A stretch of DNA of 14,451 nucleotides from Smithellaceae bacterium (GCA_028701435.1 JAQVQT010000006.1:10790-25240), one strand, 5' to 3'. Positions 1 to 7,503 are shown, counted from the first letter of the stretch. Numbers and translations: made by a program. Notes: a model not told the origin generated them from the letters alone.

Positions 1-1509
1 CCACGGTTTCATCAGCATGGCAGGACGTTCATGCCGATGATGATCATTCGCCGAATCCGGCGTGTTCACGGAACGCCGCGCATTTGCGTGCGCGTCCGCC
101 CCGTGTGCGAATACGGAGGCCAGAGCTGCACCGTCACCCACGGCAGTCATCACATCCGTTACGTCGCGCCGTCCTGGATTTTACGCCTGACGACCGACAT
201 CTCCGTGACCGCCGTGCTTCAGGAAATCCCCTTTTTCCTGGAAACCGCCGCCACGCTGATTCTGGGGCCGGACGAAACCATTCCGGATGCCATCGGCGAT
301 CTTTCCCACCGTTTCCTGAACGAAACCATCGGCAGCTGGCGCAACTGGGTTAGAGACCTTTCCATTCCCTTCGAGTGGCAGGAAGAGGTGATCCGCGCCG
401 CCATTACCCTGAAGCTGAACACGTTTCAGGATACGGGCGCCATCATCGCGGCCATGACGACATCGATTCCGGAGGCGCCGGATTCGGGCCGCAACTGGGA
501 CTACCGCTACTGCTGGTTGAGAGACTCCTATTTTGTCGTGAATGTCCTGAACCGCCTCAGCACGACCAATACCATGGAGCGATATTTAAATTATCTCATC
601 AATGTGGTAGCGGGAACGCCCAATGGCCGGATTCAGCCGGTGTACGGCATTGACGGCAGAGCCCGGCTGGATGAGCGGGACGTCGAAAGCCTTCCCGGCT
701 ACCGGGGCATGGGGCCCGTCCGGATCGGCAACCAGGCCTGCGAACAGATCCAGCATGATGTTTACGGATCGGCCATCCTCGCCGTGGCGCACACCTTCTT
801 TGACCGCCGGCTTGCCCACCGGGGAGGAGCGGCTCTCTTCTCACGGTTGGAGCCCCTGGGGGAAGCGGCCCTTGCTGTTCATGACCAGCCGGATTCGGGT
901 CCATGGGAAACGCGCAACACGCTGCGGGTTCACACGTTTTCCAGCCTGATGTGCTGGGCGGCCTGCGACCGCCTGGCCCGTATCGCCGTTTATATCGGCC
1001 TTGCCGAACGCGCCGCCTGCTGGCAGAGCCGGGCGGACCGGATTCACGCAACCATCTGCCGCCGCGCGTGGAATGAAAAAAAGCAGTCTTTCGTCGGCTC
1101 ATTTGACACAGACTCCCTGGACGCCAGTCTTCTGTTGCTCCACGACATCGGGTTTTTATCCGCCGAGGATCCTCGTTTTGTCCGGACGGTTGGCGCGATT
1201 GAAAAGGAGCTCCGTCGTGGCGATTATATTTACCGCTACGTGGAGACGGATGATTTCGGGGTTCCTCAAAACGCTTTTGTGGTCTGCACTTTCTGGTATA
1301 TTTACGCCCTGGCCGCTCTGAACCGCGGTGAGGAAGCCCGCGCGCTGTTTGAAAACCTCCTGTCCCGCCGCAGCCGCCACGGACTTCTGGCCGAGCACAT
1401 CGACCCGTGCACGGGCGACCCCTGGGGAAATTTTGTTCAGACCTACAGCATGGTGGGTCTGATCAACTCCGCCATTCGCTTAAGCAGGCGCTGGGACAGC
1501 GCGTTTTAG
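1..1509 (+). CDS. Glycoside hydrolase family 15 protein (glucoamylase/trehalase-like), 5' partial
   Basis: The reading frame is open from base 1, so the start lies upstream; 502 residues are visible and family members of about 600 suggest roughly 100 N-terminal residues are missing. The visible beginning (PRF, then IIRRIRRVHG) fits the end of the GH15 N-terminal beta domain. The (alpha/alpha)6 catalytic domain shows NWDYRYCWLRD (bases 493-525), PVRIGNQA followed by Q-Q-D-VYG (about 715-770), PWETR with the likely general acid Glu at 907-909, and GLLAEHIDP...GNFVQTYS with the likely general base Glu at 1393-1395. GH15 enzymes are inverting exo-alpha-glucosidases acting on starch, maltodextrin or trehalose. 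The trehalose synthesis genes 13 bp downstream favour trehalase or a related alpha-glucosidase, but this is inference from context. Secretion cannot be judged without the N-terminus. Confidence 0.9.
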   Translation, partial: PRFHQHGRTFMPMMIIRRIRRVHGTPRICVRVRPVCEYGGQSCTVTHGSHHIRYVAPSWILRLTTDISVTAVLQEIPFFLETAATLILGPDETIPDAIGDLSHRFLNETIGSWRNWVRDLSIPFEWQEEVIRAAITLKLNTFQDTGAIIAAMTTSIPEAPDSGRNWDYRYCWLRDSYFVVNVLNRLSTTNTMERYLNYLINVVAGTPNGRIQPVYGIDGRARLDERDVESLPGYRGMGPVRIGNQACEQIQHDVYGSAILAVAHTFFDRRLAHRGGAALFSRLEPLGEAALAVHDQPDSGPWETRNTLRVHTFSSLMCWAACDRLARIAVYIGLAERAACWQSRADRIHATICRRAWNEKKQSFVGSFDTDSLDASLLLLHDIGFLSAEDPRFVRTVGAIEKELRRGDYIYRYVETDDFGVPQNAFVVCTFWYIYALAALNRGEEARALFENLLSRRSRHGLLAEHIDPCTGDPWGNFVQTYSMVGLINSAIRLSRRWDSAF

Positions 1510-1522
1510 AAGGGAGGGAAGG

Positions 1523-3775
1523 ATGAGTCTTCAAAGAATCAAATCTTCCCGATCGCTTCGCCTTACGCTGCGCTTTGTCGTACCCCTTGTGGTGGCCATG
1601 GCGCTCCTGGCTTACGCGGTGCTGCCTCTGGTGGACAAGCTGACGCTGCACTGGTCGGTTCGGGACATGGATATTCGGTCAAAGCTGGTGACCAGTACGC
1701 TTCAGGAGCCTCTGGGCGAACTTTTAGGACAGGGCAACAAAAGAAAAATCCAGTCCCTGCTGGCCCGCGCCATGCAGGATGAACGTCTTTTTGCACTGGG
1801 CTATTGCGACATTCAGGGAAAGCTGCTCTTCAAGACGCGGGCTTTTCCCGACGGCCTCGGCTGTTTGTCTCCGGATCCTTCTGCCCGAAAAACTTCTTCG
1901 CTGCTGGAACTGCCGCAGGGCCTGGTGCATGTTGCCGTCAATCCCTTTTCGATTGAGGGGCTGCCGATGGGCTCCCTGATGGTGCTTCACGACATGAGCT
2001 TTGTCCGGCAGCGAAGCGAGGACACGCGCAAATACCTTCTGGTCCTGTTTGCCGTTCTTTCTTTGGTGACCTCCGTGATTACGGTGCTGATCGCCCACTT
2101 GAGCTGGCGCGGCTGGATGACCGGCGTCCGCGCACTGCTACGAGGTGAAGGCCTGATCAGCCCTTTTTCCAAGTCTTCCAGCTCCGAACTTCAGCCGCTG
2201 GTGGGGGATCTGCGCGCCCTGCTGCGTACGATGGATGCGGAAAAGCGGATGGCGGACGATCTCACCATTTCCTGGAATCCGGATTCGCTCCGCAGCCTGC
2301 TTTTCAAACAACTGGCGGGGGAGCAGATTCTCGTCGTTTCCAACCGGGAGCCGTACATCCACATGAAAGGAAGGGAAGGGATGGAGGTTCAGCGCCCGGC
2401 CAGCGGACTGGTGACGGCGGTGGAACCGGTCATGCGCGCCTGTTCCGGGATATGGATCGCCCATGGCAGCGGCACGGCCGATCGGGAGGTGGTGGACCAA
2501 AAGGATCATGTCCGCGTGCCGCCCGAACATCCGGAATACACGCTTCGGCGCATCTGGCTAACGCAAGAAGAGGAGCAGGGATACTACTACGGTCTGGCCA
2601 ATGAAGGCCTTTGGCCGCTTTGCCACATCGCGCATGTGCGCCCCATCTTCCGGACCGGCGACTGGAAGCGGTACGTGGCGATCAATCAGCGTTTTGCCGA
2701 CGCGGTGATCAGGGAAGCCGAACGGGATGACCCGGTCGTTCTGGTTCAGGACTACCATTTTGCTCTGCTGCCGGGCATGCTCCGCCAGTCCCTTCCCAGG
2801 GCAACCATTATCACCTTCTGGCACATTCCCTGGCCCAACCCGGAATCCTTCGGGATCTGCCCCTGGCGGGAAGAAATCCTGCGAGGCATGCTGGGAAGCA
2901 CGATTCTTGGTTTTCACACGCCTTTTCACTGCAAGAATTTTCTCGAAACCGTGGACCGCTACCTGGAAACGCGTGTGAATTACGCGTCTTCCACCATTTC
3001 TCACGGCGGCAATCTGACGCTGGTTGAAGCGTATCCGATTTCCATTCAGTGGCCGTCGCCCTGGCAGGACACACAGCCGCCGGTCATTCGATGCAGGGAA
3101 GACATCCGGCAAGAGCTGAACCTCGGGCGGGATATTTTACTGGGGCTCGGTGTTGACCGGCTGGATTACACCAAAGGAATTCTTGAGCGTTTGAGGGCGG
3201 TCGAATGTCTTCTGGAGACGCATCCGGACATGGTCGGTCGGTTTTGTCTCATCCAGATCGCCGCTCCGTCGCGATCGGTTCTCGAAGAATACAGGGCCTT
3301 TGAGTCCCGCGTCCGGGCTTTGGCCGAACAAATCAATGCGAAATTTTCCCGCGACGGCTATCAGCCGATTCATCTGAAAGTGGAGCATCACGAACCGCGC
3401 GACATCAACCGCTACTACCGTGCCGTGGATATCTGTCTGGTGACGAGTCTGCATGACGGCATGAATCTGGTGGCCAAGGAATTCGTGGCGGCCCGCGACG
3501 ACGAACGGGGAGTCTTGGTGCTCAGCCGTTTTACCGGAGCGGCCCACGAGCTGTATGAAGCCCTGATCGTCAATCCCTATCATATCGAACAGACGGCCGA
3601 CGCCCTTTATCAGGCACTTACCATGCCCGAATTCGAACAGCAGGCGCGGATGCGCAGCATGCGGTCCATGGTGATGGATTTCAATGTTTACCGGTGGGCG
3701 GCCCGAATGCTTCTGGATGCGGCGCGCATTCGCCGGCGCGAGAAGCTGGCGGAACGGATCGGTGTCGCGATATGA
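1523..3775 (+). CDS. otsA: Trehalose-6-phosphate synthase (GT20) with N-terminal membrane sensor module
   Basis: This protein transfers glucose from UDP-glucose to glucose-6-phosphate to give trehalose-6-phosphate. It has 750 residues against about 470 for E. coli OtsA; the GT20 domain starts near residue 265. Donor and acceptor residues are visible: SNREP (R275), YYGLANEGLWP, QDYHF, DRLDYTKG (R546 and K551, matching R262/K267 of E. coli OtsA) and HDGMNLVAKE (D645 and E653, matching D361/E369). The extra N-terminus has a membrane helix at about 14-37, an extracytoplasmic stretch of about 130 residues, a second helix at about 171-194 and a HAMP-like linker to about 260, the layout of a chemoreceptor or histidine kinase input module. 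A GGGAGG ribosome site at 1512-1517 supports the start. The stop overlaps the next start (ATGA). A related activity such as glucosylglycerol-phosphate synthase is possible, but the adjacent trehalose phosphatase argues for OtsA. Confidence 0.92.
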   Translation: MSLQRIKSSRSLRLTLRFVVPLVVAMALLAYAVLPLVDKLTLHWSVRDMDIRSKLVTSTLQEPLGELLGQGNKRKIQSLLARAMQDERLFALGYCDIQGKLLFKTRAFPDGLGCLSPDPSARKTSSLLELPQGLVHVAVNPFSIEGLPMGSLMVLHDMSFVRQRSEDTRKYLLVLFAVLSLVTSVITVLIAHLSWRGWMTGVRALLRGEGLISPFSKSSSSELQPLVGDLRALLRTMDAEKRMADDLTISWNPDSLRSLLFKQLAGEQILVVSNREPYIHMKGREGMEVQRPASGLVTAVEPVMRACSGIWIAHGSGTADREVVDQKDHVRVPPEHPEYTLRRIWLTQEEEQGYYYGLANEGLWPLCHIAHVRPIFRTGDWKRYVAINQRFADAVIREAERDDPVVLVQDYHFALLPGMLRQSLPRATIITFWHIPWPNPESFGICPWREEILRGMLGSTILGFHTPFHCKNFLETVDRYLETRVNYASSTISHGGNLTLVEAYPISIQWPSPWQDTQPPVIRCREDIRQELNLGRDILLGLGVDRLDYTKGILERLRAVECLLETHPDMVGRFCLIQIAAPSRSVLEEYRAFESRVRALAEQINAKFSRDGYQPIHLKVEHHEPRDINRYYRAVDICLVTSLHDGMNLVAKEFVAARDDERGVLVLSRFTGAAHELYEALIVNPYHIEQTADALYQALTMPEFEQQARMRSMRSMVMDFNVYRWAARMLLDAARIRRREKLAERIGVAI

Positions 3776-4551
3776 GGCTGGATTCGCCCGCTCAATATCT
3801 CTTCGGAAGGACCGCCTGCTCCGTCCTCGAGCGTTTTCTGGATCGGTCAACATTGTTCGCTTTTGATCTGGACGGCACACTGGCGCCCATCGTATCAAAT
3901 CCGGATGCCGCCGGAATCCCCGGGACGGTTCGAAAGGAATTGTCCGTTCTGGCCGGGATGGCGCCCGTTGCGATTATTACCGGGCGTTCCCGCCCGGATG
4001 CCTTGCGGCATCTGACGTTTCCGCCCCGTTTTCTGGTCGGGAATCACGGCGCTGAAGGGCTTTCGGGATGGAAGGCGCGGGAGAAGGCTTTTGTCCGCGC
4101 GGCGCGGGACTGGCAGCGCCAGCTCGACTCGCTCATTCCGGCGGATCAACGGAGAGGCATCGTGGTGGAAAACAAGGGTTCAACGATTTCCATTCACTAC
4201 CGGCAGGCCGAAAACCGGAAAAAAGCACATACCATGATTTGCCGGGCCGCCGACCGGCTGGTGCCGCCGCCCAGGCGGGTCAGGGGCAAATGTGTCGAAA
4301 ATCTGATTCCGGAAGGCGCTCCGGACAAAGGTGCTGCTCTGAAGCTGCTCATGCGGCAGGCCGGGTGTTCCAAGGCGTTTTTTGCCGGTGATGACGAGAC
4401 CGACGAAGATGTGTTCCGGCTGAACCACAAACGCATCCTCGCCGTCCGTGTGGGCCGAAAGAATGACAGCAGCGCCCGTTTCTTTTTGCGCGAGCAGTCT
4501 GAAATCGCCCGTCTTTTGCGCGAGATCAACCGGATCCTCGGGCGATCCTGA
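3772..4551 (+). CDS. otsB: Trehalose-6-phosphate phosphatase (HAD superfamily)
   Basis: This 259-residue protein dephosphorylates trehalose-6-phosphate to trehalose, the second step after the upstream synthase. HAD motif I is FDLDGT with nucleophile D32 and D34; motif II is in IITGRS; NHGAEG is the family signature; motif III is FAGDDETDEDVF around residues 204-215, with Mg-binding acids D207/D208. The length fits the roughly 250-270 residues usual for OtsB. The frame stays open upstream to 3694 inside otsA, but the start at 3772 is preferred because it forms the ATGA overlap with the otsA stop, typical of translational coupling, and removes a low-complexity N-terminus unrelated to the family. 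It is the last gene of the plus-strand cluster; the acyl-CoA dehydrogenase ends only 21 bp away, converging. Confidence 0.92.
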   Translation: MRLDSPAQYLFGRTACSVLERFLDRSTLFAFDLDGTLAPIVSNPDAAGIPGTVRKELSVLAGMAPVAIITGRSRPDALRHLTFPPRFLVGNHGAEGLSGWKAREKAFVRAARDWQRQLDSLIPADQRRGIVVENKGSTISIHYRQAENRKKAHTMICRAADRLVPPPRRVRGKCVENLIPEGAPDKGAALKLLMRQAGCSKAFFAGDDETDEDVFRLNHKRILAVRVGRKNDSSARFFLREQSEIARLLREINRILGRS

Positions 4552-4572
4552 GCCCGTCCCTGTTGCAATGAA

Positions 4573-5712
4573 TCATGTTTTGATGACTTCTCTGGCGATG
4601 ACGATGCGCTGAACTTCCGAGGTGCCTTCATAGATGGTTGTGGCGCGGGCATCCCGGTACAGGCGTTCGACCTTGTACTCTTTGGTGTAGCCGTAGCCGC
4701 CGTGGACCTGGAGCGCCATGTAGGCGGCCTTGTTGGCCGTTTCCGAGGCGTACAGTTTGGCCATGGAAGCTTCCTTGGTGAACTTCAGTCCACGATCCTT
4801 GCGGTCGGCCGCGGCCAGCGTCAGCCAGGAGGCCGCTTCAATTTGGGTTGCGGCGTCCGCGATCATAAATTGAATGGCCTGGAACGAGTTGATGGTTTTT
4901 CCGAACTGACGCCTTTGCTCCGTGTAGGTAATCGCTTCAGCCAGGGCCGCCCGGGCAATGCCGACGGCCTGGGAGGCGATGCCGATTCTGCCGCTGTCCA
5001 GGGCTAGCATGGCTACCTTGAATCCCTCGCCGGGATTGCCCAGCAGGTTTTTCGCGGGGACCTCGCAGTCCTCGAACACCAGCTCGACGGTATTGGACGC
5101 CCTCAGTCCCATTTTGTCTTCTTTGGTTCCGATGGTAAAACCGGGCATGCCTTTTTCGATGATGAACGCCGAGAGGCCTTTGGTGCCTCTTTCCTGGCCC
5201 GTCCGGGCGATCAGGTTGATGATGTCGGCATACTGGCCGTGCGTGATAAAGACTTTGGTGCCGTTGATGATGTATTTGTCTTTCCGTAGGACGGCGGTGG
5301 TTGCCATCGAACCCGGGTCGGAGCCTGCTCCCGGCTCCGTCAGGGCGAATGCGCCGAGAAGCGCTCCTTCGGCAAGCCCCACCAGCCATTTTTCTTTTTG
5401 CTCCGGACTGCCGAACTTGAGAAGCGGCTCCGTGGAGAGGTTGGCGACCGACATGGTGACCGCGCTCGACGCGCACGCGTAGGCGATTTCCTGCAGCGCC
5501 AGGGAATAGGCCACCGCGCCCGCGCCGGACCCGCCGAGTTCAGGCGGCACCATCATGCCCAAAAGGCCCAGCTCCCCCATTTTTTTGATTGCGTCCATCG
5601 GGAAAATGCCCTGATGCTCCCATGCCGCCGCCATTGGTTCCAGCTCTTTTCTGGCAAAATCCCTGGCCATGAGCCGAATCATTTCCTGTTCGCTTGTGAT
5701 TTCAAAGGCCAT
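4573..5712 (-). CDS. Acyl-CoA dehydrogenase (FAD-dependent)
   Basis: This 379-residue flavoprotein should introduce an alpha-beta double bond into an acyl-CoA, passing electrons to electron-transfer flavoprotein. Family landmarks in order are an N-terminal helical domain, FALTEPGAGSD (about 122-135, FAD and substrate contacts), INGTKVFITHG, GLRASNT, the GRIGIASQAVGIARAAL helix, RRQFGKTINSFQAIQ, QVHGGYGYTKEYKVERLYRDA and IYEGTSEVQ, where E362 aligns with the catalytic base of short- and medium-chain enzymes. Length and motifs fit butyryl-CoA-dehydrogenase-like members; chain length or branching of the substrate cannot be told. The start at 5712 (MAFEITSEQ) is preferred over an in-frame ATG at 5814, which lies inside the upstream gene; GAGGGAAACGAAG precedes it. 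It is the last gene of the four-gene operon, 11 bp after the XRE-cupin gene, and converges on otsB. Confidence 0.95.
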   Translation of the reverse strand: MAFEITSEQEMIRLMARDFARKELEPMAAAWEHQGIFPMDAIKKMGELGLLGMMVPPELGGSGAGAVAYSLALQEIAYACASSAVTMSVANLSTEPLLKFGSPEQKEKWLVGLAEGALLGAFALTEPGAGSDPGSMATTAVLRKDKYIINGTKVFITHGQYADIINLIARTGQERGTKGLSAFIIEKGMPGFTIGTKEDKMGLRASNTVELVFEDCEVPAKNLLGNPGEGFKVAMLALDSGRIGIASQAVGIARAALAEAITYTEQRRQFGKTINSFQAIQFMIADAATQIEAASWLTLAAADRKDRGLKFTKEASMAKLYASETANKAAYMALQVHGGYGYTKEYKVERLYRDARATTIYEGTSEVQRIVIAREVIKT

Positions 5713-5723
5713 CTTCGTTTCCC

Positions 5724-6272
5724 TCAGGGAATATACAGAACGACGAGAAGTTCCGTTTTGTCGGAGGAAGGATTGCTCAGCGCGTGATGCAGCGCCGAAT
5801 TGAAGTGAATGCATTCGCCCGGACTCAGCAGGCTGGTGTTTTTACCTACCGAAATGGAAAGCTTCCCCTTTAAGACATAGACGAACTCTTCCCCTTCATG
5901 GTGGTATTCCACGCCTTCGTGGGCGGTGTTGGGTTCGATGGTCACGAGATACGCGCCCAGATGCTTGTCTGCGCCGGATTTGGTGAGCTGGGTGTAGGCG
6001 TAGGAACCGGCGCGCTTTTTCTGGCTTTTGACTCTGGAGGAGGCTTTTTTGTTTTCGTCTCCGTCCAGCGTGGCGACATCCACTTTCAGCGTGCGGCTCA
6101 ACTGCAGAACAAGCGCCACCGGGGCGGTGGTTTCATCCTTTTCCACCTTTTCCAAGAGGTCAGCCGGATAGCCGGTTTCATGCGCCAGGTCTTTAATGCT
6201 CAGTTTTCTGCTTTCGCGGTACGCCTTGATGCTCTGACCGAAGGACTTCTTATGTTCTTTGACTTTTGCCAT
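5724..6272 (-). CDS. XRE-family HTH transcriptional regulator with C-terminal cupin domain
   Basis: The 182-residue protein has an XRE-type helix-turn-helix at about 8-62 (FGQSIKAYRESRKLSIKDLA, then TGYPADLLEKVEKDE), a basic linker (KKASSRVKSQKKRAG) and a cupin_2 domain at about 105-180 (EYHHEGEEFVYVLKGKLSI, LSPGECIHFNSALHHALSNP). In the first cupin metal motif the first histidine is a tyrosine (YHH rather than HxH), so metal binding is uncertain. Such proteins are usually local repressors or activators sensing a small ligand through the cupin. The start at 6272 has AGGA eight bases upstream; the in-frame ATG at 6281 has its purines directly against it and is less likely. It lies between the SnoaL-like gene (25 bp) and the acyl-CoA dehydrogenase (11 bp), so it may fine-tune the operon it belongs to, below the sigma-54 activator. 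Confidence 0.9.
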   Translation of the reverse strand: MAKVKEHKKSFGQSIKAYRESRKLSIKDLAHETGYPADLLEKVEKDETTAPVALVLQLSRTLKVDVATLDGDENKKASSRVKSQKKRAGSYAYTQLTKSGADKHLGAYLVTIEPNTAHEGVEYHHEGEEFVYVLKGKLSISVGKNTSLLSPGECIHFNSALHHALSNPSSDKTELLVVLYIP

Positions 6273-6297
6273 GGGATTCATCCTGTAAAAAAAAGTC

Positions 6298-6687
6298 TCA
6301 CTTGATCTTCTGCAGCATTTCCCCCATCATTTTGTGAACCAGATTGACGGCTTTGAGCGGGCGAAGCATCACCTTGAAATCGACGATTCTACCTTCTTCA
6401 TTCCAGGTGATCATATCCACGCCGTTGATGGAAATGCCGTCGATAACCGTCAGAAATTCGAGCACGGCATGGTTGCCGGAAACGACTTCCCGAAGATAGT
6501 GAAACGTTTCGTTGTTGAGGACGTGCAGGGCCGCTGTCAGGTACAACGTGGTTATCGGCTTTCCGGCCTGCGGTGTATGGACCACGGGGGAATGAAAAAC
6601 GACATTCTCCGCGAGAAGTTCATCCAGACCGGCCGCGTCTCTTTCTTCAACCAGTTTGTGCCAGACGGCGATGGTGTTTTCAATCAT
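6298..6687 (-). CDS. SnoaL-like / nuclear transport factor 2-fold protein
   Basis: This 129-residue protein has the look of an NTF2-like alpha+beta cone: an N-terminal helix (IENTIAVWHKLVEERDAAGLDELLAENVVFHSPV), then strands with VSGNHAVLEFLTVIDGISINGVDMITWNEEGRIVDFKVMLRPLKAVNLV. The WNEEGRIVDFKVMLRP segment is characteristic of SnoaL-like proteins. The fold includes isomerases, hydratases and noncatalytic ligand-binding proteins, so no reaction is assigned. An ATG at 6720 is in frame, but the start at 6687 has GAGGT seven bases upstream and would not overlap the preceding gene, whose stop lies 16 bp away. It is the second gene of the operon that ends with acyl-CoA dehydrogenase, which makes a role in handling an acyl-CoA or its precursor plausible but unproven. 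Confidence 0.8.
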   Translation of the reverse strand: MIENTIAVWHKLVEERDAAGLDELLAENVVFHSPVVHTPQAGKPITTLYLTAALHVLNNETFHYLREVVSGNHAVLEFLTVIDGISINGVDMITWNEEGRIVDFKVMLRPLKAVNLVHKMMGEMLQKIK

Positions 6688-6703
6688 GGTTGCACCTCTT
6701 TCG

Positions 6704-7054
6704 TTATTGGCCGGGGACAATGAGTTTGGAGGCTTCCTGGCGCTCCATCTCCTGCGCTTCGGCGATCATGCCTTGAACCGCTTTTTCAATGGCGTCGGGC
6801 AGTTTGGCCGCCGCATCGCTGAGCGTTTTGGCGCCTTCGATCAGACACTGAACCGGAATGGGGCCGTTGGGGGACATGAGTTGAGCCATCCCGGTGAAAA
6901 GGGCCTCCCGGCTCTCATCCGTCGAACCGTCGATTTTGACCGGCGTGAGGCGCCGGATCGTGGCGAAGGTCAGATCCGTGAAAGACTCTTCTTTGTAAAG
7001 ATTGTCGGGATTGATCTTAATGTTTGTGATTCTGGGTTCGTCTGCTTCGCTCAT
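6704..7054 (-). CDS. Conserved-looking 116-aa protein of unknown function, first gene of the acyl-CoA dehydrogenase operon
   Basis: I cannot assign a function. The 116-residue protein has no signal peptide or membrane segment and is acidic overall, suggesting a soluble cytoplasmic protein. It begins MSEADEPRITNIKINPDNLY, has a beta-like centre (FTDLTFATIRRLTPVKIDGS), an extended SPNGPIPVQ segment and a long amphipathic helical C-terminus (about 70-108, with AAAKLPDAIEKAVQGMIAEA). It resembles short proteins annotated only as 'cytoplasmic protein' in Desulfobacterota, from memory and unverified. An AGGAG box about eight bases before ATG supports the start. A stop-to-start gap of 16 bp links it to the SnoaL-like gene, so it is probably co-transcribed with the three genes downstream and is the first to be translated from the predicted sigma-54 transcript. 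Confidence 0.75.
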   Translation of the reverse strand: MSEADEPRITNIKINPDNLYKEESFTDLTFATIRRLTPVKIDGSTDESREALFTGMAQLMSPNGPIPVQCLIEGAKTLSDAAAKLPDAIEKAVQGMIAEAQEMERQEASKLIVPGQ

Positions 7055-7193
7055 GATGGTCTCCTTTTGCGTTGGGGTGATGGGTCATGCCCCGAAAAAA
7101 ATAAAAGGAAACTGTGGGCAAAACGGCCTCCTTTCTTTCGGATCATTGATGGTTTCCCTACACTGAAAAAGCACGGGGGTCAAGAAGGGATAT

Positions 7194-7256
7194 GAGCGAC
7201 GAGCAACGAGCGACGAGCGACGAGCGACGAGTTACGAGCAACGAGCAATGAGTTGA
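7194..7256. repeat. Heptanucleotide tandem repeat (GAGCGAC type), about nine units
   Basis: Units of 7 bp run head to tail without gaps: GAGCGAC, GAGCAAC, three GAGCGAC, GAGTTAC, GAGCAAC, GAGCAAT and a degenerate GAGTTGA. Variation falls in the last four bases while GAG is constant. Similar short strings occur between genes in many Desulfobacterota. Copy number could vary between strains by slippage. Confidence 0.9.
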
Positions 7257-7262
7257 AAGAAA

Positions 7263-7293
7263 TGTAGGGAACAGTTTTAAAACATTCCTTACA
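7263..7293. repeat. Imperfect palindrome, copy 1 (GTAGGGAAC...TTCCTTAC)
   Basis: Left arm GTAGGGAACAGTTTT pairs with right arm AAAACATTCCTTAC, with one G-T pair and a small bulge. It shares its outer ends GTAGGGAAC and TTCCTTAC with the palindrome 21 bp downstream but has a different, AT-rich core. It looks like one member of a dispersed palindromic family. No T-run follows on either strand, so it is not a typical terminator. Confidence 0.75.
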
Positions 7294-7313
7294 GGTGTAG
7301 GTCATGTGTAATT

Positions 7314-7341
7314 GTAGGGAACGGTCGCGACCGTTCCTTAC
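7314..7341. repeat. Near-perfect palindrome, copy 2 (GTAGGGAACGGTCG / CGACCGTTCCTTAC)
   Basis: The two 14-bp arms meet without a spacer and match at 13 of 14 positions, the exception being a G-T pair. The outer ends match copy 1 while the core is GC-rich (CGGTCGCGACCG). The shared termini with divergent cores suggest a mobile or recombining palindromic repeat family rather than a protein-binding site. Confidence 0.8.
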
Positions 7342-7412
7342 GGGTTATGGGTAACAGGTCATAGCCGATGGGCTGAACCTTAAAAACACTCCTGGGCATT
7401 CAAGGAAGGTGA

Positions 7413-7472
7413 GGGAGAGGGTCCAGGGAAGGCATGTTGGAGATACCTATTCACTCCCCGAAACCCTCTCCC
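7413..7472. repeat. Inverted repeat GGGAGAGGGT ... ACCCTCTCCC
   Basis: Ten-base arms at 7413-7422 and 7463-7472 are perfectly complementary across 40 bp. The right arm continues into CCCTTCGGTAGG and an AAAAAAGGGGGATT segment. This resembles degenerate intergenic repeat elements with CCCTCTCCC ends. A regulatory role is not evident. Confidence 0.6.
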
Positions 7473-7503
7473 CCTTCGGTAGGATTAAAAAAGGGGGATT
7501 TTA

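Noticed and set aside
599..1102. Long open frames opposite or overlapping the GH15, otsA, molybdoenzyme and other genes
   Set aside because: They are shadows in GC-rich coding DNA, lack recognisable domains and overlap genes with strong motif support.
2819..2836. TGGCACATTCCCTGGCC inside otsA as a sigma-54 promoter
   Set aside because: The -12 element lacks TTGC at the right spacing, and it lies in a conserved coding segment (FWHIPWP).
3694..3771. Longer N-terminus for the trehalose phosphatase
   Set aside because: It lies wholly within otsA, has no good ribosome site and no family resemblance; the ATGA overlap start at 3772 fits better.
4539..4556. Hairpin CGGGC-8-GCCCG at the otsB/acyl-CoA dehydrogenase convergent junction as a bidirectional terminator
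   Set aside because: Only 5 bp of stem and no T-run on either strand.
7117..7132. Second GG-N10-GC site on the minus strand (AGGAGGCCGTTTTGCC), much closer to the operon
   Set aside because: Only the GG and TTGC parts match; the -24 block AGGAGG is otherwise poor compared with the TGGCAC site at 7571-7586. It stays a fallback if mapping puts the start near 7105.
7155..7183. Possible sigma-70 promoter on the minus strand, TTGACC with a 17-bp spacer
   Set aside because: The -10 position reads TAGGGA, matching only the first two consensus bases.
7194..7256. Heptamer array as a CRISPR array
   Set aside because: Units are 7 bp with no spacers; it is a simple tandem repeat and no cas genes are present.
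7314..7341. Near-perfect palindrome as an intrinsic terminator
   Set aside because: Neither strand has a T-run after the stem, and its ends are shared with a neighbouring palindrome, pointing to a repeat family.
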